From: CBDAQR01 sp965199055
GTDB taxonomy: Bacteria; Pseudomonadota; Gammaproteobacteria; Pseudomonadales; Halieaceae
Reading direction: 5' to 3'
Length of the DNA: 64,000 nucleotides
Assembly: GCA_965199055.1 (NCBI GenBank)
Contig: CBDAQR010000003.1
Coordinates: 2,418,001 to 2,482,000 of the forward strand
Part shown: piece by piece, positions 53,067-63,007 of the stretch
Position numbering within the stretch: the stretch's first letter is position 1
How the letters are laid out: each line of letters opens with the position of its first letter
Notes under the pieces: generated by a model
The model's database searches: none
What the model was told of the DNA's origin: nothing
The model's input: the letters and a program-made list of their open reading frames with translations, nothing else
Made by a program: the position numbers and the translations under genes

Positions 53067-55195
53067 GGGTCTGTATCTTATTGTTATTGGGCGTACTGGG
53101 CGCCTGCGGCTACCCCGACCGCACGCCGCCTGCCAACGGTAACGCCGACAAAGTGGCCGTGGTGATCACGGGCTGGGGCGAACCCAAGGGCTGGGATTTC
53201 GACTACCGGCTGGCAATCTCGGGCGATGCGAGAATAGGGGAGGCCACCCGATATCCAGGCCAGGCGTGTACGGAGATGCACGTCGGACGTTGGCCATTCG
53301 CCTCCCAGATCGGCTTGTTGCCTCACGCGGTTGCTTACAAGCTACCCGTGCTGGGTGCCGCCTGGGATTCGATCGGCGTCTATCGTCTGAGCGAAGACGG
53401 ACAAGAGTACATTTCTATCATTGATGAAACCGTGCGCTTGGCAGTTGCAGATGTGCCAGACGAAGCCGGCATTGTGACGGCCATGGTAGAGAGTCGGCTG
53501 TTCCCGGATCGCTCATTGGCTGGGCCTGATCCGCGCGATGGTGGCGATTATCTCGCTGGAATATTTCAGGTGGGCGCACCTAGCCGCGAGCGCGGGGCCA
53601 ACCCGCTCGCCATGCCTAATGGTTTGAGCGATGTCGTTGAGTTAGGTGTCGCGGGTTCCCTGATGGATATGGGCTTTATGTATGAAGACCAGACTCCACG
53701 CGCTAACGAAGTCGACGAGGAAATGAATGCCGCCACCATCGCCGTGCTGCGCGAATTGTTTGCGGATCGCATTGCGGTGCGCTTTGGTGCGTACGCGGCG
53801 TCGCCGGGCATCCACCAAAATCAGCAAGAAGTCGCACTGGACTTCGTGAACCAGGGCTTCACTCGACTAATTCTGACCCGTGAAACTACTGACAACAATC
53901 AGTACGCAAACACATTCATGACTCGCGGTTGGGTCGACAAGGCACTTTGCAAGGCGGGCTACCGCGATGATGTGCAGATTAAACAGACTCTGCAAGTAGG
54001 CAGGACACCCGAATACAATACGGCCTTACTGGAGATTCTGCGTCCCCATCTCGAGCGACGTGATCGCGGCTCAGACGTGGCGATTGTCTATACCACCTAT
54101 GGCATGCCGTTTCCCGGCAATGACGACAGCGGCCCGTTTGCTACGGTGCACCCGCTGGCAAAAGAGCAGTACCACGAGAACGCTTACCTGAACTATCAGT
54201 CTTTTAAACGCTACGCCCGGCATGAATTCGGGGCGCATTATGGGCTGCAGTTTAACCGTGGTGATAGCAGCGGAGATCGACGCACAGATGCATACTTTGC
54301 CTACGCGATGTTTCCCTCTCGGTTCTACGGCGCTGCCGACGACCCCCTGCGTTTTCCAACCATTCGAGAGACAATCGATAGCGCAAAAGAAGATGGCCGC
54401 AAAGATATCGTGGTGCTGCTCTCGCACTGGAATTACAACAACACCGACAACATGCTGGCCATGCGCAAGATGAACCAGATCCCCTTTAATTCCCGCGCTG
54501 ATGTCAGGGCTCAAAAGTACTGGGTCGACTGGTGTGAGCTGCCGGGCTCGAGCGAAGCCGTCGACTGTGCCGAGGAGGGTTCGATTCGCCTGAGCTTCAG
54601 TGAAGTATTTGATAAGCAAGCCGAAGCTTTCAGTATCGGATATGCGCACCGTATTCGCGGAACGGTAGAGCAGTACGGTTTGCTCCCCAGCGGCGTTGAG
54701 CCCGTGGCACGCGCGCCGGTGAGTGTCGCTGATGGTGGCGCTTTACAGATCGTCCAGGGGCCGCTGGCGGGGGTAGCGGTTAGTGTGCCCGCAGACCCGC
54801 GGCCGGGCCTGCCGGAGTCCAATACCTGGAACAATTACGAGGTTTTCGTTGATCCTGCAGAGCCTTTCATCGCCGCCTGGTTTGATTTTGAGGCGTACCT
54901 CGCGCCGTGGCCGGAAGGTCCACCCGATGCCGTGTCAGCGTCGGTATTGGTTGGCCCCTACCGGACTCTTGTCAACAAGCCTGCTCGAATTAGCTTGCCG
55001 GTGCGTGGTGAAGTTACCGACCCGTCTCGTCTGCGGCCGGTGATATTTAATGAGGTGACGCGCGATTGGGATTGGGTGTTTCCCGTAGCGGGCGGTCAGG
55101 CGCCGGACTTCGACAGCGCGAGTAATCGCTTAAGCTTCGACACGCAGGTCTTCGGCATATTCGCGCTGGTAGAAGATTCAGTGGTTGCAGACTAG
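53063..55195 (+). CDS. Large lipoprotein of unknown function (possible chelatase-like fold)
   Basis: A 710-residue protein beginning MRVCILLLLGVLGACGYPDR; LGAC is a lipobox, so it should be a lipid-anchored periplasmic or outer-membrane protein. The central part has VAIVYTTYGMPFPGND and DIVVLLSHWNYNNTDNM, repeated-motif spacing reminiscent of ferrochelatase/CbiX-like folds; this is only a weak resemblance. The C-terminal third (SVSVPADPRPGLPESNTW onward) looks like a beta-sandwich. It overlaps the qor stop by four bases. Confidence 0.65.
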   Translation: MRVCILLLLGVLGACGYPDRTPPANGNADKVAVVITGWGEPKGWDFDYRLAISGDARIGEATRYPGQACTEMHVGRWPFASQIGLLPHAVAYKLPVLGAAWDSIGVYRLSEDGQEYISIIDETVRLAVADVPDEAGIVTAMVESRLFPDRSLAGPDPRDGGDYLAGIFQVGAPSRERGANPLAMPNGLSDVVELGVAGSLMDMGFMYEDQTPRANEVDEEMNAATIAVLRELFADRIAVRFGAYAASPGIHQNQQEVALDFVNQGFTRLILTRETTDNNQYANTFMTRGWVDKALCKAGYRDDVQIKQTLQVGRTPEYNTALLEILRPHLERRDRGSDVAIVYTTYGMPFPGNDDSGPFATVHPLAKEQYHENAYLNYQSFKRYARHEFGAHYGLQFNRGDSSGDRRTDAYFAYAMFPSRFYGAADDPLRFPTIRETIDSAKEDGRKDIVVLLSHWNYNNTDNMLAMRKMNQIPFNSRADVRAQKYWVDWCELPGSSEAVDCAEEGSIRLSFSEVFDKQAEAFSIGYAHRIRGTVEQYGLLPSGVEPVARAPVSVADGGALQIVQGPLAGVAVSVPADPRPGLPESNTWNNYEVFVDPAEPFIAAWFDFEAYLAPWPEGPPDAVSASVLVGPYRTLVNKPARISLPVRGEVTDPSRLRPVIFNEVTRDWDWVFPVAGGQAPDFDSASNRLSFDTQVFGIFALVEDSVVAD

Positions 55196-55236
55196 CGGAG
55201 TGTTACTGAACAGTGGAGCTGGGCCATAATGCAGCT

Positions 55237-55905
55237 ATGACAATACGATTACGAGACGACTATCCGGGCAGCAATCGTATCAACGAGGAGCCTACGGTAT
55301 ACCTGTTTGAAGACTACTTCTCGGGGGAAGAGTGCGAGCATTTGATTGAACTCGCCAAGCCGCATATGCGCAGAGCTTTTGTCAGCGGCGGCGAGGAGGG
55401 CGTTGAGAGTGATGGTCGCACGGGTGGAGTGCATTGGATCGCACACAATTCCACGCCGATGACAGCCGCCATTTCGGTGCGCGTTTCTCGCCTTTTGGGT
55501 ATACCACTGCTCAATGCGGAGTCTATCCAGGTGATCAACTACGGGCCCGGGCAGGAATATAAACCGCATTACGACGCCTGGGTGCCAGGCACGGAAACCG
55601 GTGATCGTTGCCTTGCCCGAGGTGGTCAGCGGATGGTGACCTGTCTCGCCTATCTAAGCGAGGTTGCCGAGGGCGGCGGCACCTTCTTTCCCAAGCTCGA
55701 TATGGAGATCATGCCAAAACCTGGGCGCATGGTGCTGTTTCACAACTGCTACCAGGGGACTACTGAGCGACACCCCCATTCATTGCATGGCGGCATGCCT
55801 CCTGCCGATGGTATGAAATGGGCCTGTAATTTTTGGTTTCGCGAATCGCCTTATCAGGACGCGCCCACGAGCATGACACCGTCCGCGACAACACGAAGAT
55901 TTTAG
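55237..55905 (+). CDS. 2-oxoglutarate/Fe(II) oxygenase, prolyl 4-hydroxylase type
   Basis: A protein of about 222 residues from ATG 55237 (MTIRLRDDYPGSNRINEEPT); an in-frame GTG at 55213 is an alternative start. The iron ligands are the HxD in KPHYDAW and the histidine in RHPHSLHGG, with the 2-oxoglutarate-binding lysine in GMKWACNFWFRE, as in the P4H-alpha family. Upstream YLFEDYFSGEECEHLIELA is the usual family opening. It would hydroxylate proline in a protein or peptide. It lies 17-41 bases after the large lipoprotein gene. Confidence 0.88.
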   Translation: MTIRLRDDYPGSNRINEEPTVYLFEDYFSGEECEHLIELAKPHMRRAFVSGGEEGVESDGRTGGVHWIAHNSTPMTAAISVRVSRLLGIPLLNAESIQVINYGPGQEYKPHYDAWVPGTETGDRCLARGGQRMVTCLAYLSEVAEGGGTFFPKLDMEIMPKPGRMVLFHNCYQGTTERHPHSLHGGMPPADGMKWACNFWFRESPYQDAPTSMTPSATTRRF

Positions 55906-55914
55906 GAGAAGCCT

Positions 55915-56472
55915 ATGGCCGCCCAGTTTGACGAACTCAGTGACAAGCTCATCGATTTTATCGAACAGCAGAAGCTGTACTTCGTCGCCACCGCGGCGGC
56001 GGAGGGGAAGATCAACCTGTCGCCCAAGGGCGGCGATACGCTGAAGGTGTTGTCGTCGGTGCAGTTGTTGTGGCTGAACTTTACCGGGAGCGGCAATGAA
56101 ACCGCTGCCCATTTGCGTGAGTCCGATCGTATGACGCTCATGTTTTGTTCCTTTACCGAGCAGCCCATGATTCTGCGTTGCTATGGCAGTGCCAAAGCGA
56201 TCCACCCGCGAGATGCGCAGTGGGGCGATTACATTGGTGAGCTGCCGCGGCACCCCAGCGCACGACAGCTGCTGCTGATGGATATAGAGATGGTGCAAAC
56301 CTCCTGCGGATTCGGAGTGCCTTTCTTCGACTATCAGGGTGAGCGGGATAATATGGACAAGTGGCTGTCGCAACGCTCCGCAGATGATATTCGTGACTAC
56401 TGGGCTGAGAAAAACACAGTCAGCCTGGATGGCTTGCCTACCGGCATCTTTGCCGAGGGAGAAAACGGATGA
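55915..56472 (+). CDS. Pyridoxamine 5'-phosphate oxidase-like flavoprotein
   Basis: A 185-residue protein of the split-barrel FMN-binding fold: QQKLYFVATAAAEGKINLSP KGGDTLKVL then ESDRMTLMFCSFTEQPMILR CYGSAK. These are the pattern of PNPOx-like proteins, which use FMN or F420 in redox or detoxification reactions rather than in vitamin B6 synthesis. GGAGAAG precedes the ATG. Its end overlaps the next gene (ATGA). Confidence 0.85.
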   Translation: MAAQFDELSDKLIDFIEQQKLYFVATAAAEGKINLSPKGGDTLKVLSSVQLLWLNFTGSGNETAAHLRESDRMTLMFCSFTEQPMILRCYGSAKAIHPRDAQWGDYIGELPRHPSARQLLLMDIEMVQTSCGFGVPFFDYQGERDNMDKWLSQRSADDIRDYWAEKNTVSLDGLPTGIFAEGENG

Positions 56473-57215
56473 AACTGGTGTTGCCTATATTGCTCTCATT
56501 GATGCTCACGCTCGTCGCCTGTTCTTCAAACGAACCCCAACCACCGCCGCGCTGGGAGAAGGTCAGCGGCACGGTGAGTTATCGCGAGCGGATGATGTTG
56601 CCTCCCAATTCCGAGGTGGTTGTTCGTCTTGAAGACGTGTCAAAGATGGACGTGGCGGCAGAGCTGATGGGGGAGACCCGCTTTTTCGCTCGTGGCGGGC
56701 CGCCCTTTGACTTCGCCGTGAAATACGATCCCGATCGCATCAACCCCCGCATGCGCTATGCCCTTCGGGCTAGCATTTATCAGGGCGCGACACTGTTGTT
56801 CGCCACCACAAGCCATACACCGGCGTTCGAGTCTGATGATCCGGTAGAGATTTGGGTTCAGCGGATAGGTGGGTCTGGCAAACAGGCGGTTATTGAAGGC
56901 AGGGAATGGGTGCTGGCTACGTTGCCCGGTGCTGAAGTAGGCGATGTCGAACGCATCCCTACTCTGACTTTGCAGCCGGAGGAGGGCCGCGTCGCCGGAT
57001 CGGCGGGGTGTAATCGTTACTTTGGTAGCTATGAAAAAGACGGGACCGCTCTCAGCTTTGGTCAGGCAGGCGCCACCATGATGGCTTGTGCGCATGGTAT
57101 GGAACTGGAGCGATCTTTCCTGAGCATGTTGGAGAAAGTGCGCCAATGGGAAGTGCGCGACGGCATACTGTGGTTGCTGGGAGAAGAGGGCGGTGAACTG
57201 GCGAGTTTTCGCTGA
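56469..57215 (+). CDS. Lipoprotein with YbaY-like and META/HslJ domains
   Basis: A 248-residue protein with a lipobox signal (MKLVLPILLSLMLTLVACSS). Residues 30-135 (VSGTVSYRERMMLPPNSEVV ... FDFAVKYDPDRINPRMRYAL) match YbaY/pilotin-like domains. Residues 140-248 (GREWVLATLP ... LQPEEGRVAGSAGCNRYFGS ... MMACAHGMELERSFLSMLEK) match the META/HslJ domain. Both are found in envelope lipoproteins linked to stress or antibiotic tolerance. The fusion is known in marine bacteria. It is translationally coupled to the PNPOx-like gene. Confidence 0.82.
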   Translation: MKLVLPILLSLMLTLVACSSNEPQPPPRWEKVSGTVSYRERMMLPPNSEVVVRLEDVSKMDVAAELMGETRFFARGGPPFDFAVKYDPDRINPRMRYALRASIYQGATLLFATTSHTPAFESDDPVEIWVQRIGGSGKQAVIEGREWVLATLPGAEVGDVERIPTLTLQPEEGRVAGSAGCNRYFGSYEKDGTALSFGQAGATMMACAHGMELERSFLSMLEKVRQWEVRDGILWLLGEEGGELASFR

Positions 57216-57330
57216 CTCACAGGCCTGATCCAACAACAGGCGCGACCGGCCGGTCGCGTGCTATCATGCAGGCCTGAGCTCAGGCCCGATTGATCAAGAA
57301 TAACAACAAATCAATCACGGAGACGTTGCT

Positions 57331-59067
57331 TTGCGAATACGCTTCTCGCTTCTGCTGGCCGCAAGCCTGCTTTTCGCAGGATGCGCGCAGGACGACCCAG
57401 CCCCGGCAACCCCGACTATTTCGGGGGAGGTCGTGGTCTATCGTGCCGCAAGCGTCATTACCATGGACGCAATACGCCCGCGAGCGGACGCGGTGGCGGT
57501 CGACGGCGATCGTATCGTAGCGGTGGGCAATATGCTCGATATCCAGAGATTGCTGGAAGGTCAGCGATACCGCGTCGACGATATTTTTGTCGACAAGTAT
57601 CTCATGCCCGGATTTATCGAGCCCCATCTGCACCCTTATCTCAGTGGCATCATCCTGCCGATGACTTTTATCACGCCTCATGACTGGCAACTCCCCGGTC
57701 GAGAAGTCGTGGGCGTACGTGGGCGGGAGGCATACCTCGATCGCTTGCGCGAAGTTGAATCTGAACTAGACAATGAGGAGTGGCTGTGGAGTTGGGGATA
57801 TCACCATCTCTTCCACGGCGAACTGTCGCTCCAGGATCTTGATGCGATTGCTGCCGACAGGCCGATGATTGTTTGGCATCGCTCCTTCCACGAAATTTAT
57901 GTCAACTCGGCGGCGCTGGCGGCGCTGAGGATTGATGAAGCTGCAGCGGCCAGTCATCACCAGGTTGATTTAGAGCGGGGCCACTTTTTTGAGAACGGTC
58001 TGTTCTTCCTGGTGCCGGGACTGATGCCCAGCATTTTGGAGCCTGAAAGATATGTGAGCGCTTTGCATGAAGCACGCACCATCATTCATGCGGGTGGCAT
58101 TACCACGGTTGGCGATGGCGCCTTCGGTAGTCTGGATATTGATCGAGAATTCGAATCCCTCTTGGCGGCCGGGTGGGACGCTCGTCTAACGCCGTTTCGG
58201 ACCTTCTTGTTACTGGATGGAAAGACTCTCGGCGAGGCACGCGGCCACGACGAAGTGCGCAAGATGGTCGACTTTATGCCGCGCAAGAACCGGGGCTCAC
58301 TGCAGTTTCAACCCAAGCAGGTGAAGCTATTTGCGGACGGTGCAGCCTATTCCCAGTTGGGTCAGATGACCGAGGGGTATCTCGATGGTCATGAAGGCGA
58401 ATGGATGATGACGCCAGATGAATTGGAAGCCGCAGCCAGGGTTTACTGGAATGCGGGTTTTCAGATTCATGTGCATGTGAATGGCGACCTGGGGCTCGAT
58501 GTGACCCTCGACGTGCTGCAGCGTTTGCAGGAGGAAAATCCACGTGATGATCACCGCTTTACTGTGCATCATCTCGCCTACGCTCGGCCTGACCAGGCCC
58601 AGCGTTTGGCGGAGCTAGGCGGCATGGTACAGGCCAACCCCTATTACCTATGGGCGTTGGGTGACAAGTATGCAGAGGTGGGACTCGGTCAGCCTCGCGC
58701 GTCGCGTATGGTTCCGATGAACAGTTTTGTCCGCACCGGGATGCGCATTGCGTTCCACTCGGACTTCACCATGGCGCCAGCGCGGCCGCTACTGCTAGCC
58801 TGGGCCGCGGCTACCCGGATAACTGCGGAGGGCAATGTGTTTGCGCTGGATGAGCGGATCACAGTACGTGAGGCTTTGCGAGGCATTACCATAGACGCCG
58901 CTTACCAACTGGGACGGGAAAATGAGATCGGTAGTATCTAGGTAGGCAAATTCGCAGACTTTACGGTACTGGAGCAGGACCCCTTAGAGGTGCCTGCTGA
59001 GGCGCTGAAGGACATTCCTATCTGGGGCACCGTATTCGAGGGACAACCATTCCCCCTGGAGGAATGA
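57331..59067 (+). CDS. Amidohydrolase family lipoprotein, interrupted by one in-frame TAG
   Basis: The frame starts at TTG 57331 (MRIRFSLLLAASLLFAGCAQ, a lipoprotein signal with LFAGC; GGAG precedes it). It shows the amidohydrolase metal motif FIEPHLHPYL, then HVHVNGDLGLDVTLDVL, FTVHHLAYARP and AFHSDFTMAPARP, as in YtcJ-like amidohydrolases. At 58939-58941 a TAG follows ENEIGSI, but the frame goes on VGKFADFTVLEQDP to a TGA at 59067, which is the conserved family ending (GSI-x-VGKxADFxVL). So one codon, probably CAG, GAG or AAG, has become amber at residue 537 of 578. Without read-through the protein would lack 41 residues of its beta-sandwich. Confidence 0.88.
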
Positions 59068-59076
59068 CGCAAGACG

Positions 59077-59742
59077 ATGGAAAGTTTCTCGGGAACCCTG
59101 ACGCAGGTTCTATTTCTTGTCGCTCTGCTGGCTCTGCCCATCGTCTGGGTGCTTAATCGCCGACGCACCGACAATCTTTCAACGCATTACGCCAAGATTC
59201 AGTTCAAACCCGTTGCAGAGGAAGAGTTTAGAAGCTTACTCAATGCCGATCGGTTTGCGCTGCTGGGCAAGAACTGGTTGCGCGCAGGCAGGGTTAGCGA
59301 GCTGCATATTGGCAGCTTCGAGGGCATGGATATGGCTCAGTTCACCCTGAGCCAGTCGGATGGGTCCCAGTCGGGACGGCACCAGACCGCGACCTTGATC
59401 AAAGGCGAGACGCCGCTGCCGACCTTTGTGTTGCGTCCTGAGAGCATGGCCGACAAATTATTAGATCGCTTTAAACCCGTAGATATTGATTTCGATAGCC
59501 ACCCCAGCTTCAGTGCGGCCTATCAACTCGAGTCGGATGATGAAGACAAAGCGAGGGTCTTTTTCAGTGATGCGTTGCTCGACTACCTGGAAGAAAATCC
59601 AGGATTCTCTGTCGAAAGTGTCGGCCGTGATGTGATGGTGTACCGGGAATACAAGCGAGTTGCGAATGCTGCGGATATCGATGTGCAACTGCGGCTAGCG
59701 CACAATCTCTACCACCGCCTGCTGCAGCTCGGTGGTGATTAG
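59077..59742 (+). CDS. Hypothetical protein with N-terminal membrane anchor
   Basis: A 221-residue protein. One membrane helix (TQVLFLVALLALPIVWVLNR, residues 8-27) is followed by a soluble domain (QFKPVAEEEFRSLLNADRFA ... ARVFFSDALLDYLEENPGF). No family is recognised. It starts 9 bases after the end of the amidohydrolase gene and is likely in the same operon. Confidence 0.65.
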   Translation: MESFSGTLTQVLFLVALLALPIVWVLNRRRTDNLSTHYAKIQFKPVAEEEFRSLLNADRFALLGKNWLRAGRVSELHIGSFEGMDMAQFTLSQSDGSQSGRHQTATLIKGETPLPTFVLRPESMADKLLDRFKPVDIDFDSHPSFSAAYQLESDDEDKARVFFSDALLDYLEENPGFSVESVGRDVMVYREYKRVANAADIDVQLRLAHNLYHRLLQLGGD

Positions 59743-59747
59743 GGTGT

Positions 59748-59767
59748 GCACATCCAATTGGATGTGC
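59748..59767. promoter_or_regulatory. Perfect 20-bp palindrome before the membrane protein gene
   Basis: GCACATCCAATTGGATGTGC, a perfect palindrome 16 bases before the start at 59784 and just after the preceding stop. It has no T tract, so an operator is more likely than a terminator. Confidence 0.45.
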
Positions 59768-59783
59768 CCGGCGTAGTTACAGC

Positions 59784-60767
59784 ATGAGCCAGGCAAGTAC
59801 TACAGAATTTAGACACTGGTGGGGCCTTCTCGGCTGTGCGGCGCTGATGATAGCCATCGTGATCGGCGCGCCCTACGGCGACGACATCTGGTTTCTTCCC
59901 GATGAAGGCGCTTCCTGGTACTTCTGGAAACTGCCCGATCCCAGCGCTACCACTCGCGTTGTTGCTTGGGGGAGTTACGCGGCGCATCAGCTGGCCATTT
60001 GGTGGTTGATATATCTCGCGCAGCATAAGCAGCTCTCTTATACACGGGGCCTGCATCCGATTAACCTTATGGCTCTGGCGATTAATATCGTCTTTGTGAT
60101 CTGGCACATCGTCCAGACGCGGATCTTCTATGATGGCCTGGCCCAGGATGTGTCGATCTGGACGTCGATGGGCTCTGTGGCGATTTTGCTTATGTTGGTC
60201 ATCATCATGGAGAACCAGCGTCGCGGTGTGGTATTGGGCCGCAAGTGGGGCTGGCTTATGGAGCCGGGAAGGTTTCTGCGTAAGTATCACGGCTACTACT
60301 TTTCCTGGGCCATCATATACACCTTTTGGTATCACCCGATTGAAATGACGCTGGGGCACCTGTTGGGTAATTTCTATGTGTTCATGCTGTTACTGCAGGG
60401 CAGCCTTTTCTTCACGAGAGCGCACGTCGATCGACGCTGGACCGCCTTTCTGGAGGTGTTTGTGTTATTGCACGGTGCTGTGGTGGCCTGGCTGTCATTT
60501 GAGAATCAGAACTGGCCGCAGTTTGCCTTCGGTTTTGCTGCCATTTTTCTGGTGACCCAGATGCACGGCCTTGGCTGGAGTGCCACCAAACGTTGGGCGG
60601 TGTTTGCTGCCAGTATGCTCGTCCTGGCGATTTTCTACCGGGATGCACCCCTGACAGGGCTGGCCGAAGTGTCTCGTATTCCGTTGATCTATGCGATTTT
60701 TGTGCCTTTACTAGCGCTGATCAGCCTCGGTCTCGCGCGTGCGCTGCAACAGGGACGCACAAGTTAG
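59784..60767 (+). CDS. Hypothetical multi-spanning membrane protein
   Basis: A 327-residue protein with about nine predicted membrane helices (GLLGCAALMIAIVIGAPYGD, LMALAINIVFVIWHIVQTRI, ISLGLARALQQG at the end). Conserved-looking polar residues include H and Q in WHIVQTRIFYDG and FWYHPIEMTLGHLLG. I do not recognise the family. It converges on the HNH gene, 9 bases apart. Confidence 0.68.
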   Translation: MSQASTTEFRHWWGLLGCAALMIAIVIGAPYGDDIWFLPDEGASWYFWKLPDPSATTRVVAWGSYAAHQLAIWWLIYLAQHKQLSYTRGLHPINLMALAINIVFVIWHIVQTRIFYDGLAQDVSIWTSMGSVAILLMLVIIMENQRRGVVLGRKWGWLMEPGRFLRKYHGYYFSWAIIYTFWYHPIEMTLGHLLGNFYVFMLLLQGSLFFTRAHVDRRWTAFLEVFVLLHGAVVAWLSFENQNWPQFAFGFAAIFLVTQMHGLGWSATKRWAVFAASMLVLAIFYRDAPLTGLAEVSRIPLIYAIFVPLLALISLGLARALQQGRTS

Positions 60768-60776
60768 TCGCTGCTT

Positions 60777-61331
60777 TCATGCGGCCCAATTGCGATGGTT
60801 GGAAAACTGCTGCTTCAGATAATCCATCTGGTCCCCGAGAATCCGGTCGCGTTCCAGGAAGGTGTACTCCCAGGGGTTGGGAGTGAATGGCACCGCCAGC
60901 AGTGGCATCTCGACTTCTTCCGGTGTTCTGTTCCCCTTGCGATTGTTGCAACTGCGACAGGCTGTTACGCAATTAGCCCACACATCGGCACCGCCGCGAC
61001 TCACGGGGATCACGTGATCGCGAGTTAGCATGGATCGATGAAACTCGTTGCCACAGTAAAGACAGATATGCTGATCACGGCGGAACAGCGCTTTGTTGTT
61101 CAAGGAGATAGAAAAGCCGCCCTGAACTCTCCCACGCATGGCGATGATGGGGGGAATTTCCAGGTAAGACTGCTCGCCGGTACAACGCTGAACGCCGCCG
61201 TGTAGAACGATAGCGGGTTCACCCAGTGTCCAGCTCACATCTCCTTTAACGTAGCGGGTAGCTGCCTCTTCGGGGCTTACCCATCCCCGCGGTTGCCCCG
61301 CGAGGTCCAGCCTGAGTATTGCTAATGCCAT
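60777..61331 (-). CDS. HNH endonuclease family protein
   Basis: A 184-residue protein beginning MALAILRLDLAGQPRGWVSP (start preferred because GAGCTG lies before it). The HNH fold is complete: CLYCGNEF, LTRDHVIPVSRGG, NCVTACRSCNNRKGN, with four zinc cysteines and the catalytic D-H pair. Family members of this size are common chromosomal genes in gammaproteobacteria; their role is not established. It is probably a nuclease. It converges with the membrane protein gene. Confidence 0.87.
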   Translation of the reverse strand: MALAILRLDLAGQPRGWVSPEEAATRYVKGDVSWTLGEPAIVLHGGVQRCTGEQSYLEIPPIIAMRGRVQGGFSISLNNKALFRRDQHICLYCGNEFHRSMLTRDHVIPVSRGGADVWANCVTACRSCNNRKGNRTPEEVEMPLLAVPFTPNPWEYTFLERDRILGDQMDYLKQQFSNHRNWAA

Positions 61332-61500
61332 TTTCAGCTCACTCAACAGCAATGGTCGAGAAAGGTATACCCTATTAAGGCGTAATTCACCAGCGCTTTG
61401 CCGTGATGAACAATCCATCGAATCGTTATAGTTCTGTGATAATTTCCACGCATCGAAGGGTAAGACTGTCCTCCTCACAACCATAAGAGGAGGTACGAGG

Positions 61501-62202
61501 ATGAACCGTCACTTTGTTTCTGCTGCTCTGGCATGCGCAATCGCTGCGCCCGTCCAGGCTACTCAATTCGATGTAGAAATCACTAACCTGACCCGCGGAA
61601 GCTGGTTTACGCCCTTTCTTGTTACTGCCCACCCTGAGGGTGCCAATCTGTTTTCCAGCGGCCAGCCGGCGAGCGCGAATTTGCAAGCAATGGCAGAGGG
61701 CGGTGATATCAGTGGCCTCGCAGCGGACGTTGAGGCCCTAAGCGCGACTTCCGTAGAGAATCCCGCCGGTGGTTTGCTTGCGCCGGGACAGTCTACGACC
61801 GCCAGCCTCGATACCGATGCGGCACCGGACAATACTCGGCTGTCTATCGTGGCGATGATATTGCCAAGCAATGATGGGTTTATGGGACTCAATGCGGTAC
61901 CGATCCCCACTGAGCCAGGTCGCTACGTCTTTAATGTCAACGCGTACGACGCTGGCTCCGAAGGCAATGACGAGATTATTGGTAGCGGTGCCCCGGGCGA
62001 ACCGGGATTTCCAGCGCCGCCACCCGTCGCGGCTGAGTCTGGCACTGGCGGTAGCGGGGTGGACGCTACTGCGGAGGGGTTTGTTCATATACACCGCAAT
62101 GTGTTGGGTGACGATGACCTGACCGGCGGTGTTAGCGATATCGACAATCGTGTACAGCGCTGGTTGAACCCGGTCGTGCGTGTTGTGGTCACGGTCAACT
62201 AG
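61501..62202 (+). CDS. Secreted spondin-domain protein 1
   Basis: A 233-residue protein with a signal peptide (MNRHFVSAALACAIAAPVQA) and a spondin_N-like domain: FDVEITNLTRGSWFTPFLVT, PEGANLFSSGQPASANLQAM, and the ending RVQRWLNPVVRVVVTVN. Bacterial spondin-domain proteins are exported and of unknown function. A close relative follows immediately (62213), with 10 bases between; the two arose by duplication. Confidence 0.8.
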   Translation: MNRHFVSAALACAIAAPVQATQFDVEITNLTRGSWFTPFLVTAHPEGANLFSSGQPASANLQAMAEGGDISGLAADVEALSATSVENPAGGLLAPGQSTTASLDTDAAPDNTRLSIVAMILPSNDGFMGLNAVPIPTEPGRYVFNVNAYDAGSEGNDEIIGSGAPGEPGFPAPPPVAAESGTGGSGVDATAEGFVHIHRNVLGDDDLTGGVSDIDNRVQRWLNPVVRVVVTVN

Positions 62203-62212
62203 GAGAACGCTC

Positions 62213-62935
62213 ATGAAAAAGTTACTACTTGTGAGCGCCCTTGCCATGATCGCCGCCTGTAGCGATGGCAATAACAACGGCGGCGCGGCGCAGGCCGCGC
62301 CCGAACCAGCACCCACTGCGCCGGAAACAACGGCAGCCTTTGAGGTGTCGGTTGTAAACCTGACGGTGGCGCAACCACTGTCGCCGCTGGCCGTTGTGCT
62401 GCACGGGCCGGAGTATGAAGCGTTTCGAGTCGGTGAGCCGGCCACTGCTGGACTGGAGCAGCTGGCGGAGTCAGGCGATAACTCTGAACTATTGGCAGAG
62501 GTCGACGGCCTCGCAGAGGCCAGTTCATCGGGCCCCCTGGGTCCGGGTGCGTCCGAAACTTTTGAACTCGATACACAAGGCGAACTGCCCGAGGACCTGC
62601 GAATAACTGTCGTGTCTATGTTGGTCAATACCAATGATGCCATTACCGGGGTCAATGGTTTGTCCGTTGCCTCCCTGGCGGTGGGCGAGTCCATGGTGGT
62701 GAACGGGACCAGTTATGACAGCGGCACCGAAGCGAACGATGAACTGGCAGAGCATATTCCCGGCCCGGCCGGTGGCGGAGAGGGTTTCAATGCCGACAGA
62801 GATGATATCCGTGACCAGGTGACCCTGCATCCCGGTGTGGTCAGTGTTGACGGTGGCCTGAGTGCGTCGGACTTGCGCGAAGTGCACCGCTGGGACAACC
62901 CTGTGGTACGCATCACACTGACCCGCGTCGAGTAA
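62213..62935 (+). CDS. Spondin-domain lipoprotein 2
   Basis: A 240-residue protein: lipoprotein signal MKKLLLVSALAMIAACSDGN, an Ala/Pro-rich linker, then FEVSVVNLTVAQPLSPLAVV, GPEYEAFRVGEPATAGLEQL and the ending VHRWDNPVVRITLTRVE. AGGAG precedes the ATG. The domain is the same as in the preceding gene, but here it is lipid-anchored. The pair may form a surface module; the following two-component genes point the same way and may respond to envelope signals. Confidence 0.8.
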   Translation: MKKLLLVSALAMIAACSDGNNNGGAAQAAPEPAPTAPETTAAFEVSVVNLTVAQPLSPLAVVLHGPEYEAFRVGEPATAGLEQLAESGDNSELLAEVDGLAEASSSGPLGPGASETFELDTQGELPEDLRITVVSMLVNTNDAITGVNGLSVASLAVGESMVVNGTSYDSGTEANDELAEHIPGPAGGGEGFNADRDDIRDQVTLHPGVVSVDGGLSASDLREVHRWDNPVVRITLTRVE

Positions 62936-63007
62936 ATCATGACCGGCGACGGAACCAATTGCGGAAAAGGGACTCTACAGGAACTCTTCCGTTTGGAGCC
63001 GTCGTCG

